Part shown: positions 1-8,068 of the stretch, piece after piece
Layout of the letters: each line of letters begins with the position of its first letter
How positions within the stretch are numbered: position 1 is the first letter of the stretch
NCBI GenBank assembly: GCA_017537045.1
Contig: JAFYLN010000007.1
Coordinates: forward strand, 1 to 27,959
Reading direction: 5' to 3'
Source: Oscillospiraceae bacterium
GTDB lineage: Bacteria > Bacillota_A > Clostridia > Oscillospirales > Oscillospiraceae
DNA: 27,959 nucleotides
Position numbers and translations under genes: made by a program
Notes under the pieces: generated by a model
The model's database searches: none
What the model saw: only the letters and a program-made list of their open reading frames with translations
Told to the model about the DNA's origin: nothing

Positions 1-34
1 CAGCAAAATCGGCGCGGAAACCATCGAAAACCAC

Positions 35-253
35 TGTCATTCCGAGGAGGCCTGAAAGGCCGACGTGGGAATCTCCCGGTACAATGTTTGTTTCTGCACT
101 GCTTATCGATGCATAGAAGCAGGAGATTGCCACGTCGCGCTATGCGCTCCTCGCAATGACATGTTTTTTGAGCGGCACAATGTTGCGAATTCGCCGAAAT
201 CCAATGTGAATACGAAAGATTCTACCGCGCGGGCGGCTAATAGCCGCCCCTAC
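35..253. repeat. Composite palindromic repeat, copy A
   Basis: Positions 35-161 form a long imperfect palindrome. The left end TGTCATTCCGAGGAG mirrors the right end CTCCTCGCAATGACA, and inside them CGACGTGGGAATCTCC mirrors GGAGATTGCCACGTCG. A second perfect short hairpin, GGGCGGCTA-A-TAGCCGCCC, sits at 231-249 and is followed by CTAC. The same two modules occur in opposite orientation at 4424-4620. The structure resembles a non-autonomous (MITE-like) or REP-like element, and no protein is encoded. The rest of positions 1-358 holds no gene I can support. Confidence 0.75.
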
Positions 254-358
254 ATTCACTATTGAAACGGCGTGATAAACTGAAATTTGAATCTCCTTGA
301 CGAAAAACGCTTCCCATGGTATGGTTACACTATAAATATGATAAGGAGCTGACTTGTT

Positions 359-1867
359 ATGAACTACGAATCCGTCAACCAAGCGCTGGAAGAGCTGAAA
401 AAGCACCAGCAGACTATGGCAGCCTACCACCATGCCATTGGCGTGGTGTATCTGGACGCCTCCACCTCTGCACCCAAAGGAACATGGGAAGGCCGTGGCA
501 GAACTATGGCAACATTGTCCGAAATCACTTACAATCTGGAAACCGATCCCAAGATAGGTGCTATGCTTTCCTATCTGGAAGCGCATTTGGAAGAACTGAA
601 TCCGCAGGAAAAGCGCCAGGTAGAGGTTTTGCGTAAATCCTACGAACAGACAAGAAAGATCCCCGCCGACGAGGCCATTGCCTATTCTGTTCTGATGAAT
701 GATGCGCAGGCAGCTTGGGAAAAGGCAAAGAATGAAAACGATTTTGATGCTTTTGCACCGTATCTGGAAAAAATCGTGACCTTCAACCGTAAATTTGCCG
801 GCTACTATAATCCTGATATGCTGCCCTATGATGCCCTGCTCAATGAGTACGAAGAGGGTATGAACATGGTAACGCTGGATGCATTCTTCGGCAGGCTGCG
901 GGAAACCCTTGTTCCTTTGATCGCAAAGATTCAGGCAGCACCCCAGATCGATGACAGCTTCCTCAACCGCCATTACCCGATCGAGCAGCAGCGCAAATTC
1001 TCCGATTACCTCATGGAAGTGCTGGGTCTTGACCGCAATTACTGCGGCATTGCTGAAACCGAGCATCCTTTCACTACGAACTTTAACAATAAGGATGTCC
1101 GTATTACCACGCACTATTACGAAAATGATCTTGCAAACTCCATGTACTCCGTCATTCACGAGGGCGGCCATGCGCTTTACGAGTTGGGTGCTGAGGATCA
1201 GTATAATTTCACTGCCCTGCAGGGTGGTGTTTCCATGGGAATCCATGAAAGCCAGAGCCGTTTCTATGAGAACCTGATCGGCCGCAGCCGTGCCTTCATC
1301 CATGCCATTTTCCCCAAGGTCAAGGAGCTGTTCCCTGAGCAGCTTGCAGATGTGGATGAGGAAATGTTCTACAAGGCGGTCAATAAGGCAGAGCCTTCTC
1401 TGATCCGCACCGCAGCCGACGAGCTGACCTATGCCAACCACATCATGATCCGCTATGAGCTGGAAAAGCAGATGATCAGCGGAACGCTGGAGATCAAGGA
1501 CGTGCCCGCCGCATGGAACAAGCTCTACAAGGAGTATCTGGGCATCGATGTGCCCAACGATACCCAGGGCTGCCTGCAGGATACCCATTGGTCCGGCGGT
1601 ATGATCGGTTATTTCCCCTCCTATGCCCTCGGCAGCGCCTACGGTGCACAGATGATCGTCAAAATGCAGGAGGATCTGGGCGACGTATACGCAGATGTTG
1701 CCAATGGCGATCTTTCCAAGGTTACCGCATGGCTGAAAGAGAAGATCCACCGCCATGCCAGCTTCAAGAAGCCAGGTGCTTTGTTCGCAGAGGTCTGCGG
1801 CAAATTTGATGCAACCTACTACACCGACTATCTGACTAAGAAGTTCACCGAGCTTTATGGCCTGTGA
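359..1867 (+). CDS. M32 family metallocarboxypeptidase
   Basis: This 502-aa protein is a full-length member of the carboxypeptidase Taq (peptidase M32) family, a cytoplasmic zinc enzyme that removes C-terminal amino acids from peptides. The zinc-binding HEGGH is at residues 267-271 and is followed by the family's GIHESQSRFYEN segment, where Glu297 is the expected third ligand. The C-terminal region carries the DTQGCLQDTHWSGGMIGYFP block typical of the family. The ATG at 359 is preceded by AAGGAG about 9 bases upstream. The next gene overlaps its stop codon, so the two are probably cotranscribed and translationally coupled. It has no signal peptide. The assignment is secure; the in vivo substrate is not known. 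Confidence 0.96.
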   Translation: MNYESVNQALEELKKHQQTMAAYHHAIGVVYLDASTSAPKGTWEGRGRTMATLSEITYNLETDPKIGAMLSYLEAHLEELNPQEKRQVEVLRKSYEQTRKIPADEAIAYSVLMNDAQAAWEKAKNENDFDAFAPYLEKIVTFNRKFAGYYNPDMLPYDALLNEYEEGMNMVTLDAFFGRLRETLVPLIAKIQAAPQIDDSFLNRHYPIEQQRKFSDYLMEVLGLDRNYCGIAETEHPFTTNFNNKDVRITTHYYENDLANSMYSVIHEGGHALYELGAEDQYNFTALQGGVSMGIHESQSRFYENLIGRSRAFIHAIFPKVKELFPEQLADVDEEMFYKAVNKAEPSLIRTAADELTYANHIMIRYELEKQMISGTLEIKDVPAAWNKLYKEYLGIDVPNDTQGCLQDTHWSGGMIGYFPSYALGSAYGAQMIVKMQEDLGDVYADVANGDLSKVTAWLKEKIHRHASFKKPGALFAEVCGKFDATYYTDYLTKKFTELYGL

Positions 1868-2711
1868 TATGAAGCAGTTGACACACGAACGGGTGCTGTC
1901 CATCCTGCCAGACCGCCCAGCCGATGCCCACAAGGGTGATTTTGGCAAGCTCCTTCTGCTTTGTGGCAGCCGGGGCTATACCGGCGCGGCATATCTTGCC
2001 GCCATGGGCGCGCTTCGCTGCGGCGCGGGACTGGTATTTCTTGGTGTTCCTGAAAGCATCTATGCCATTGAAGCGGTGAAGCTTAACGAAGCGGTCGTTT
2101 TCCCGCTTCCGGATCAGGGCGGCAAATTGTGCGAATCTGCCATCCCTGACATTCTGAACCGCCTGCCCCAAATGGATGCAGTCCTGATCGGTCCCGGTCT
2201 GGGGCAGTCGGAAGCTGTATGTTCCGTGGTAAAAGCCGTGCTGGAGCATGCGGCCTGTCCCGTGGTTCTGGATGCAGACGGTATAAACCTGGTCGCCCAG
2301 CATAAAGATATACTGCGCGATAGGACAGCTCCTACCATCCTGACACCCCATGCCGGCGAATTCCATCGCCTGGGCGGAAAAATAAGCGAAGACCGTGTGA
2401 CTGCGGCACAGAAAATGGCAAATGACCTGCACTGCATGATGCTGCTGAAAGGCCGCCATACGATCATCACCGATGGCAGCACCACCTACATAAACCTCAC
2501 AGGTAATCCCGGCATGGCAGTCGGCGGTAGTGGAGATGTGCTTGCAGGCATCATCACTGCGCTGCTGGGTCAGGGAATCACGCCGCTGGAAGCGGCAGCC
2601 TGCGCAGCATGGCTCCATGGTGCCGCAGGTGACATCTGCGCCAATGAAACCGGCCAGTATGGGATGCTTCCAACAGATATGGTGAATGTCTTACCGCGAC
2701 TATTAAAATAG
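1857..2711 (+). CDS. nnrD: ADP-dependent NAD(P)H-hydrate dehydratase
   Basis: This 284-aa protein belongs to the YjeF C-terminal / ribokinase-like family, which repairs damaged hydrated NAD(P)H using ADP. Recognisable blocks are IGPGLGQS (111-118), the LTPHAGEF block (162-169) and GNPGMAVGGSGDVLAG (217-231), where GGSGD holds the conserved catalytic Asp. Only the dehydratase domain is present. The NAD(P)HX epimerase domain often fused at the N-terminus is absent, so an epimerase must be elsewhere or missing. The ATG at 1857 overlaps the peptidase stop by 11 bases. A second ATG at 1869, just after that stop, is equally plausible because neither has a strong ribosome binding site. Confidence 0.93.
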   Translation: MACDMKQLTHERVLSILPDRPADAHKGDFGKLLLLCGSRGYTGAAYLAAMGALRCGAGLVFLGVPESIYAIEAVKLNEAVVFPLPDQGGKLCESAIPDILNRLPQMDAVLIGPGLGQSEAVCSVVKAVLEHAACPVVLDADGINLVAQHKDILRDRTAPTILTPHAGEFHRLGGKISEDRVTAAQKMANDLHCMMLLKGRHTIITDGSTTYINLTGNPGMAVGGSGDVLAGIITALLGQGITPLEAAACAAWLHGAAGDICANETGQYGMLPTDMVNVLPRLLK

Positions 2712-2723
2712 GGCGGGATATCT

Positions 2724-3284
2724 TTGAAACGAACAGTCGCAATTTTCCTTACCCTTTTTCTGCTTGCTGGATGTACTGGCAAGCGGGACGAGCTGGATCG
2801 GGCTATGAAGCTGCGGGCAAGTCTTCTGGGCTGCCTTGGCTGCAGCTTTGATGTAACCATCACAGCAGACTATGGGGATGAACTCTATGAATTTGCCATG
2901 ACCTGTCAGGCAGAGGGACGGGAAGAATTGCAATTTACGGTCACAAAGCCAGAATCCATCGCAGGAATCACAGGCCGGATATCCTCCGGCGAGGGGAAGC
3001 TGACCTTTGACGATGCAGCATTAGAATTTCCTCTGCTGGCTGACGATCAGGTGACACCCATCAGCGGACCGTGGATTCTGATGAAAACCCTGATGGGCGG
3101 CTATTTGACTTCGGCAAACCAGGAGGATGAACTGCTGCATCTGACCATCAACGACAGCTATGAGGAAGATGCCCTGCAAATGGAAATCTGGCTCAATGCC
3201 GAAGATAAGCCTGTCTGCGGAGAGATTCTCTATGACGGACGGCGAATCGTGACAATGACCGTCGAAAATTTCGAACTCCGGTAA
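2724..3284 (+). CDS. Small putative lipoprotein, unknown function
   Basis: This 186-aa protein starts at a TTG 12 bases after the nnrD stop, downstream of a GGCGGGAT ribosome binding site. The N-terminus (KR, a hydrophobic stretch, then LLAGC) is a signal peptide with a lipobox, so the mature protein is probably tethered to the outer face of the membrane by Cys16. The remainder is predicted beta-rich, with alternating hydrophobic and charged strands such as LTFDDAALEF and LQMEIWLNAEDKPVCGEILY. This recalls LolA-like or LppX-like lipid-binding lipoproteins, but I do not recognise a specific family. It is the last gene of the peptidase-nnrD run. Confidence is high for a real lipoprotein gene and low for its function. 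Confidence 0.8.
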   Translation: MKRTVAIFLTLFLLAGCTGKRDELDRAMKLRASLLGCLGCSFDVTITADYGDELYEFAMTCQAEGREELQFTVTKPESIAGITGRISSGEGKLTFDDAALEFPLLADDQVTPISGPWILMKTLMGGYLTSANQEDELLHLTINDSYEEDALQMEIWLNAEDKPVCGEILYDGRRIVTMTVENFELR

Positions 3285-3304
3285 CTTCTTTGCACTTTTT
3301 GGCA

Positions 3305-3334
3305 TAGACTATTTTGAAGGCGTTTCCGTATAAT
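3305..3334 (+). promoter_or_regulatory. Candidate promoter of the MazF-like gene
   Basis: A perfect -10 box TATAAT lies at 3329-3334. A partial -35 box, TAGACT, lies 18 bases upstream at 3305-3310. It lies in the only sizeable gap between the lipoprotein and the toxin gene, leaving about 90 bases of leader before the ATG. Confidence 0.45.
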
Positions 3335-3424
3335 TTCCTTATGTGCGTGGGACAATAGGTATACACTGCGTTACATAAGGGTATTTCCGGTAGCGCCGGT
3401 ATATCGCTACGGAGTGTGAAGCAC

Positions 3425-3787
3425 ATGGACGCAACAGTGAAACGGGGAGATATTTTCTATGCCGATCTTTCTCCCGTGGTGGGCAGTGAGCAGGGGGGAA
3501 CAAGACCTGTCCTGATCGTCCAAAACGATACAGGAAACCGCCATTCTCCCACAGTCATCGCCGCCGCCATTACCAGCCAGACGGGGAAAGCCCGTCTTCC
3601 GACACATATCAACATCGCAGGCGGAAGTGTGGGCCTCAGTAAAGATTCTGTGATCCTTCTGGAACAGATCCGCACCATAGATAAGAAGCGCCTACGGGAG
3701 CATATGGGGCATCTGGATGAACAGCAGATGATGATGGTGGACGATGCCATCGCGGTCAGTTTTGGCCTTGGCGGCAGACCCACTTAA
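3425..3787 (+). CDS. MazF/PemK-family endoribonuclease toxin (EndoA-like)
   Basis: This 120-aa protein matches the MazF/PemK/NdoA family of sequence-specific mRNA interferases. The N-terminal [28 protein letters not shown] is the diagnostic block, including the conserved basic and Gly residues of the active-site loop. AAAITSQ and [16 protein letters not shown] follow in the expected order. I chose the ATG at 3425 because GGAG lies about 10 bases upstream; an in-frame GTG at 3416 would overlap that site. No antitoxin ORF is visible in the roughly 140 bases upstream, and the preceding gene is a lipoprotein, so this appears to be an orphan. Downstream is a hairpin terminator. Confidence 0.93.
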   Translation: MDATVKRGDIFYADLSPVVGSEQGGTRPVLIVQNDTGNRHSPTVIAAAITSQTGKARLPTHINIAGGSVGLSKDSVILLEQIRTIDKKRLREHMGHLDEQQMMMVDDAIAVSFGLGGRPT

Positions 3788-3800
3788 AAGGAAAGTATAA

Positions 3801-3840
3801 GCCCCTTGCTGCATACACTTGCGGCAAGGGGTGATTTTTT
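3801..3840 (+). terminator. Hairpin with T-run; also overlaps the RBS of the next gene
   Basis: CCCCTTGC (from 3802) pairs with GCAAGGGG (3824-3831) and is followed by TGATTTTTT directly before the ATG at 3841. It looks like the intrinsic terminator of the MazF-like gene. The 3' arm AAGGGGTG is also the only ribosome-binding-site-like sequence for the following gene, so the hairpin may hide it. Confidence 0.6.
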
Positions 3841-4389
3841 ATGGCTGAAACCTATGATATTACTTATGATGGGGTAAATGTCGGTAGGGCGCAGATGGAA
3901 AAGCAGGGCCTGTACTATGTGTTTTCCTGCCGCTGCCGTCTTCCGCAGGACGGCCTTTACCGCATCCATGTGCTGTGTGCAGACAAGCGGGAGGATCTTG
4001 GAATCTGCGTCCCTATGGGTGATGTGTTCGGTATGGACAAGAAACTACCGGCAAAGAAGCTGGGGGAGGGAACACCGTCCTTTGAACTGCTCCCCAGAGA
4101 CTGGCATCCCCAGCCTGTCATCAAGGAACCAGCAGCCGCAACGGAAGAACCGGCACAGCAGGAAGAACTGTTGCTGCAGGAAGAAGCGCTGCCGGTAGAA
4201 GAACTACAGCCTGTGGAAGAGATACGGCCGGAACCGAAGGAAGAAAACCACCCAACTGTAGCCGATGAAGAAATCTTTATCCCCGTTTCTGAGGAAGAAC
4301 CATTTGATCATCTGGATAAACTGGAAGACGCCCGCATGGAGATCCGTAACGATACCCCCGGAATTGTGATCCCAATGGAGGAAGAATAG
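3841..4389 (+). CDS. Acidic hypothetical protein
   Basis: This 182-aa protein has no family I can name. Residues 1-95 form a compact domain that begins MAETYDITYDGVNVGRAQ and contains FSCRCRLP, with several Cys residues that may be structural. Residues 97-180 are low-complexity and rich in Glu and Pro (repeats such as EEPAQQEELLLQEEALPVEE), so this tail is probably disordered. There is no signal peptide or membrane segment. The start codon follows the T-run of the upstream hairpin, and its ribosome binding site AAGGGGTG lies in the 3' arm of that hairpin. A role cannot be inferred from the neighbours. Confidence 0.75.
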   Translation: MAETYDITYDGVNVGRAQMEKQGLYYVFSCRCRLPQDGLYRIHVLCADKREDLGICVPMGDVFGMDKKLPAKKLGEGTPSFELLPRDWHPQPVIKEPAAATEEPAQQEELLLQEEALPVEELQPVEEIRPEPKEENHPTVADEEIFIPVSEEEPFDHLDKLEDARMEIRNDTPGIVIPMEEE

Positions 4390-4423
4390 ATTGATATTTA
4401 TCGCACCAAGTGCCGTGGATAAC

Positions 4424-4620
4424 GTAGGGGCGACCATTGGTCGCCCGCGCAGAGAAAATGTGCCGCCGGGCGTGTTGCAGAGCGCAGCGAATCAAAACCG
4501 GGAGATTACCAGTGGCAATCTCCCGGCACGATGTTTGCTTCTGCGGCATTTACCGATGGATCGAAGCAGGAGATTGCCACGCCGCATGGCTAGTTTCCGC
4601 CATGCTCCTCGCAATGACAG
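4424..4620. repeat. Composite palindromic repeat, copy B (inverted relative to copy A)
   Basis: The region 4390-4665 has no gene. It carries GTAGGGG followed by the short hairpin GGGCGACCATTGGTCGCCC (4428-4446). It then has GGGAGATTACCAGTGGCAATCTCCC (4500-4524) and a right half ending AGGAGATTGCCACG...CTCCTCGCAATGACAG (to 4620). The modules match copy A at 35-253 in reverse order and orientation. Confidence 0.75.
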
Positions 4621-4660
4621 AAAAAGTCAACTCCCCGCAAGGCAAGTCCTTGCAGGGAGC
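4621..4660 (-). terminator. Intrinsic terminator of the comEA-xth operon
   Basis: On the minus strand, CTCCCTGCAAGG pairs with CCTTGCGGGGAG across a short loop (plus-strand positions 4631-4659). It is followed by TTGACTTTTT. It lies just beyond the exonuclease III stop codon. Confidence 0.85.
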
Positions 4661-4665
4661 TTTTG

Positions 4666-5421
4666 TCATATATCCAGTTCCAGTCCCACCGGGCAATGGT
4701 CAGAGCCCATCACATCCGCATAGATTGGTGCGGACTTGATCTTCTCCGCCGCGCGGTCAGATACCAGAAAATAATCGATGCGCCAGCCTGCGTTCTTTTC
4801 CCGCGCCTTGAACATATAGCTCCACCAGGTGTAGCAGCCTGTTGCATCGGGATTCAGGCGGCGGAAGGAATCCGTGAAACCGGCCGCCAGCGTTTTTGTA
4901 AAGCTCTCCCGCTCCTCGTCGGAGAAGCCGGCACTGCCCCGGTTGCTCTTGGGATTTTTCAGGTCGATCTCCTGATGAGCCACATTCAGGTCACCGCAGA
5001 CGATCACGACCTTTTCCTTATCCAGTTCGCAGAGATAGCTGCGGAAGGCATCGTCCCATTTTAAGCGGTGGCCGATTCTTGCCAGCTCCCGCTGGGCATT
5101 GGGGGTATAGCAGGTGACGAGAAAAAAGTCCTCGTATTCCAGTGTGATGAGCCGTCCCTCCGTGTCCAGTTCGGGATCACCCATGCCGTAACGGACGCAG
5201 AGAGGTTCTTTTTTCGCAAAAATGGCAGTACCGGAGTAGCCTTTCTTTTCGGCATAGTTCCAGAATTGCGCATAGCCGGGCAGATCCAGACCGATCTGAC
5301 CCTCCTGCAGCTTTGTTTCCTGCAGGCAGAAAAAGTCGGCATCCGTTTCGTTAAAAAAGTTCTGCCAGCCCTTGCCCATGCAGGCGCGCAGACCGTTGAC
5401 ATTCCATGAGATAAATTTCAT
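4666..5421 (-). CDS. xth: Exodeoxyribonuclease III (AP endonuclease)
   Basis: This 251-aa protein is a full-length ExoIII/ExoA family member. The family repairs abasic sites and 3'-blocked ends with Mg-dependent 3'-5' exonuclease and AP endonuclease activity. Catalytic motifs are all present: SWNVNG (Asn7), LQETK (Glu35), CGDLNVAH (Asp144, Asn146), RIDYFLVS (Asp216) and GSDHCPV (Asp241, His242). The ATG at 5421 follows CGGAGGAAATT, a good ribosome binding site. It lies 20 bases after the GerMN lipoprotein gene and is the last gene of the leftward operon before a strong terminator. The family assignment is certain. Confidence 0.97.
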   Translation of the reverse strand: MKFISWNVNGLRACMGKGWQNFFNETDADFFCLQETKLQEGQIGLDLPGYAQFWNYAEKKGYSGTAIFAKKEPLCVRYGMGDPELDTEGRLITLEYEDFFLVTCYTPNAQRELARIGHRLKWDDAFRSYLCELDKEKVVIVCGDLNVAHQEIDLKNPKSNRGSAGFSDEERESFTKTLAAGFTDSFRRLNPDATGCYTWWSYMFKAREKNAGWRIDYFLVSDRAAEKIKSAPIYADVMGSDHCPVGLELDI

Positions 5422-5441
5422 AATTTCCTCCGGTTCAAGGG

Positions 5442-5966
5442 TTATTCACTTGCCGCCTGCGTTTCAAATGCGCTGTAATCGGCAAGAAGAAGTGTGTTTT
5501 CATCCATTGTGACGCTGATTGTTTTTCTGTCAGACTGTGAATTGATATGAATGTAGGTCAGATCAGTCAATTCCAGACAGGTTTTTGCCAGTGCTGCGCA
5601 GGCAAGCGTCAGCTCCACATTCTCAAGGACAGCAAATTCTTCGCTCAGACGGATGTGAAGTGTGTTATCTTCCACACGAATATTTTCCAGCTTGCAGTTT
5701 GCAGGGAAAGGGGAATACAGCCCGGGATCCTGCGGTCCTCGCAGATACATGGAAAGCAGGTACAGCAGATCTTCTGTATGGCCTGCGGCTTCGCGAATTT
5801 CCGATGTGAGAACACCATCGGCAGAGCCGTAAACAAAATAATCAGTTCTGCGGGGATAAAAATACGCCACTGGTTCCAAGATATCACCGCTTTCGCTGTA
5901 ATGGCAGCCGAGAAGACCCGTAAGAAGCAGTGTGCAGAGCATCAGGCAGAGAAGGCGTTTCATCAT
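5442..5966 (-). CDS. GerMN-domain lipoprotein
   Basis: This 174-aa protein has an N-terminal signal with a lipobox (LTGLLGC, Cys21), so it is probably a membrane-anchored extracellular lipoprotein. The body resembles the GerMN domain found in GerM-type sporulation and germination proteins and in LpqB. Characteristic segments are YFYPRRTDYFV, LLSMYLRGPQDPGLYSPFP and LHIRLSEEFAVLENVELTLACAALAKTC. Its ATG overlaps the kinase stop by four bases (ATGA), so translation is coupled. The arrangement of sensor kinase then GerMN lipoprotein is reminiscent of MtrB-LpqB in Actinobacteria, where the lipoprotein modulates the kinase. A similar link here is inference. Confidence 0.85.
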   Translation of the reverse strand: MMKRLLCLMLCTLLLTGLLGCHYSESGDILEPVAYFYPRRTDYFVYGSADGVLTSEIREAAGHTEDLLYLLSMYLRGPQDPGLYSPFPANCKLENIRVEDNTLHIRLSEEFAVLENVELTLACAALAKTCLELTDLTYIHINSQSDRKTISVTMDENTLLLADYSAFETQAASE

Positions 5967-7399
5967 TCGTCTACCTCCGTTTCAAAAACAGGGAAACTGA
6001 CGGTAAAAGTAGTGCCCTTGCCCAATTCCGTATCCACTGTGATCTGGCCGCGGTTGCGCTGTACGATGGCACGAACGATGGCAAGACCCAGACCACTGCC
6101 GCCGGTAGCGCGGGAACGGGCCTTATCCACGCGGTAGAACCGCTCAAAAATATGTGCCAATGCATCCGCAGGAATACCCATGCCGGTATCATGAACCTGC
6201 AAAACTGCATTATCATCCTGCCGTAGGAGGCGGACAGAAAGCTTACCTCCGGCAATATTGTATTTGATTCCGTTTTCAATCAGATTGAAAGCAATTTGAT
6301 ACAGGTCATCCTCCAGAATCAGAACAGGACTATCCTCAGAAAGATCGCTTTCAAGGGTGATGCTGTTCTGCCGTGCAATGCCGGAAAGCATCCGGATGAC
6401 CCGTTCCACAGTCGGTGCCATCTTGATGATCTCGCACTCTTCGGTGACCTGCCCATCCACCTTTGTCAGCGACAGAAGCTTGCCTGTTGTGCGGGTCAAG
6501 CGGTCGGCTTCGTTGCCGATGTCACCTACGAATTCGCGGACGGTTTCCATGTCCATGTCATTTTGCAAAATAGAGTCCGTCAGCAGCTTGATGGATGCAA
6601 GCGGTGTTTTCAGTTCGTGGGATGCATCAGATACAAAACGGCTGCGCTTTTGCTCCGATGTCTGAAGCCGCTCGGTCAGATCGTTGAACTCATCTCCAAG
6701 GAAGCTCAGCTCATCATGGCCGCCCAATTTCAGCTTGTGTGTATAATCACCCTTCTGGATGATCCGCATGGAGGCCATGATCTTGCGCAGCCGGCGGGAA
6801 TAGAATTTGGAGAAGACGAGGGAGAACAGAATCACGATCACCTCAAGAAACAGGGTGATCCGCAGCACGGTGCTCTGCAGTGATTTGATTAGTCCGCCCT
6901 GCTCCGTATCGTGCTCCATCATGTACACACAGCCCAGCGTTGTTTTATACGATACGATGGGTGTCGCCGCATGGGACTGAATAACGCCGTCGTGATACCG
7001 GGAGAAGAAAACATCGTTTCCCTCCATGGCGCAGAGGATTTCCGGAAAAAGTGCATAATAACCCGGCTCCGCATTCACACTGTCATAAAGAACCATAGCG
7101 GACTGGTCGGTGATGATCAGGCGGGTAACCTTCAGACTGACCATTTCCTCCACAGCACCGGCTACGGTCGAAGCGTTCAGTACCTCCAGACTGGAGATTT
7201 CGTCGGCTGCCAGCTGGCATTTCTCGATCATGGAGGTTTCCTTACTCTTGTTAAACAGTGTCTGACTGATATCGGAGCAGTAAATATTCAAAAGAAGCAG
7301 AACGACAAATGTGATAATCACATATACCAGTGCATACCGGCGCTGGGAGTTTGTGTATCTGCTCTGGATAAGACTATTATTTCTTGAAGTAATATCCAA
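5963..7399 (-). CDS. Sensor histidine kinase with HAMP domain
   Basis: This 478-aa membrane kinase has a first membrane segment near residues 22-40, an extracytoplasmic sensing region of about 135 residues, and a second membrane segment near 178-197. A HAMP linker follows. The HisKA box SDASHELKTPLASIKLL has His261 as the phosphorylation site. The HATPase domain has FNLIENGIKYN (371-381), DTGMGIP (404-410) and GGSGLGLA (433-440). The start is a TTG at 7399 that overlaps the response-regulator gene by 23 bases. No ATG occurs before residue 57, so a non-ATG start is required. The architecture matches PhoR/ResE/WalK-type kinases; the signal is unknown. Confidence 0.95.
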   Translation of the reverse strand: MDITSRNNSLIQSRYTNSQRRYALVYVIITFVVLLLLNIYCSDISQTLFNKSKETSMIEKCQLAADEISSLEVLNASTVAGAVEEMVSLKVTRLIITDQSAMVLYDSVNAEPGYYALFPEILCAMEGNDVFFSRYHDGVIQSHAATPIVSYKTTLGCVYMMEHDTEQGGLIKSLQSTVLRITLFLEVIVILFSLVFSKFYSRRLRKIMASMRIIQKGDYTHKLKLGGHDELSFLGDEFNDLTERLQTSEQKRSRFVSDASHELKTPLASIKLLTDSILQNDMDMETVREFVGDIGNEADRLTRTTGKLLSLTKVDGQVTEECEIIKMAPTVERVIRMLSGIARQNSITLESDLSEDSPVLILEDDLYQIAFNLIENGIKYNIAGGKLSVRLLRQDDNAVLQVHDTGMGIPADALAHIFERFYRVDKARSRATGGSGLGLAIVRAIVQRNRGQITVDTELGKGTTFTVSFPVFETEVDE

Positions 7400-8063
7400 C
7401 GCCCCATTTCGTCATAATATATTTCGGTTCGGCAGAATTTTCTTCCAGTTTTTCGCGCAGCCGGCGGATATGCACGTCAACAGTGCGGATATCGCTGCGG
7501 TATTCATAAGCCCAGATCGTATCGAGCAGTGCTTCACGGGAATATACACGGTTGGGATTGCGCATCAGGAATTCAATCACATCGAATTCCTTTGCAGTAA
7601 GGTCTGCCAGAACACCACTGCGGTAGGCGTTGCGGGCATCCAGATCCAACGTGATGGAGCCGATGGTCAGTGTATTGGAAGGTTCCTCCTCCTGCGGTGC
7701 AGCTGCACGGGAACGGCGCAGCAACGCACGAATCCGGGCTTTCAGCTCCAGAATATTGAACGGCTTGGTCAGATAATCATCTACACCGTGGTCAAAACCG
7801 ATCAGCTTATCCATATCATCGGTCTTGGCAGTGAGCATAATGATGGGGACATTGGAAAACTCCCGGATCTTGCTGCAGGCGGTCAGACCGTCCATTTCCG
7901 GCATCATGACATCCAGCACAACCAGATCCGGCTGCTGTTCCTGCACCAGCGCGACAGCTTCCATACCGTTACAGCCGGTGATCACTTCGTAGCCCTCATT
8001 TTGCAGATTAAAGCGGATACCCTTGACGAGCAAGGCCTCGTCATCGACAACCAGAATTTTCAT
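7377..8063 (-). CDS. OmpR/PhoP-family response regulator
   Basis: This 228-aa protein has a receiver domain followed by a winged-helix DNA-binding domain. The acidic pocket is Asp7-Asp8, the phosphoacceptor is Asp51 (VVLDVMMPEMDG), and the conserved Lys100 is in DYLTKPF. The C-terminal domain has LTAKEFDVIEFLMRNPNRVYSRE and VDVHIRRLREKLE, ending with WGVGYYFKK. I chose the ATG at 8063 rather than longer starts. AGGAGG lies 9 bases upstream of 8063, directly abuts the ATG at 8072, and would be internal to the ORF starting at 8096. It starts 5 bases after the comEA stop, overlaps the kinase gene and acts as its partner. Confidence 0.96.
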   Translation of the reverse strand: MKILVVDDEALLVKGIRFNLQNEGYEVITGCNGMEAVALVQEQQPDLVVLDVMMPEMDGLTACSKIREFSNVPIIMLTAKTDDMDKLIGFDHGVDDYLTKPFNILELKARIRALLRRSRAAAPQEEEPSNTLTIGSITLDLDARNAYRSGVLADLTAKEFDVIEFLMRNPNRVYSREALLDTIWAYEYRSDIRTVDVHIRRLREKLEENSAEPKYIMTKWGVGYYFKK

Positions 8064-8068
8064 GATTT

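Noticed and set aside
140..1948. 602-codon open frame on the minus strand
   Set aside because: It is exactly antisense to the peptidase M32 gene, has no ribosome binding site, and its product is Cys/His/Ile-rich with no domain pattern. The plus-strand gene has clear catalytic motifs.
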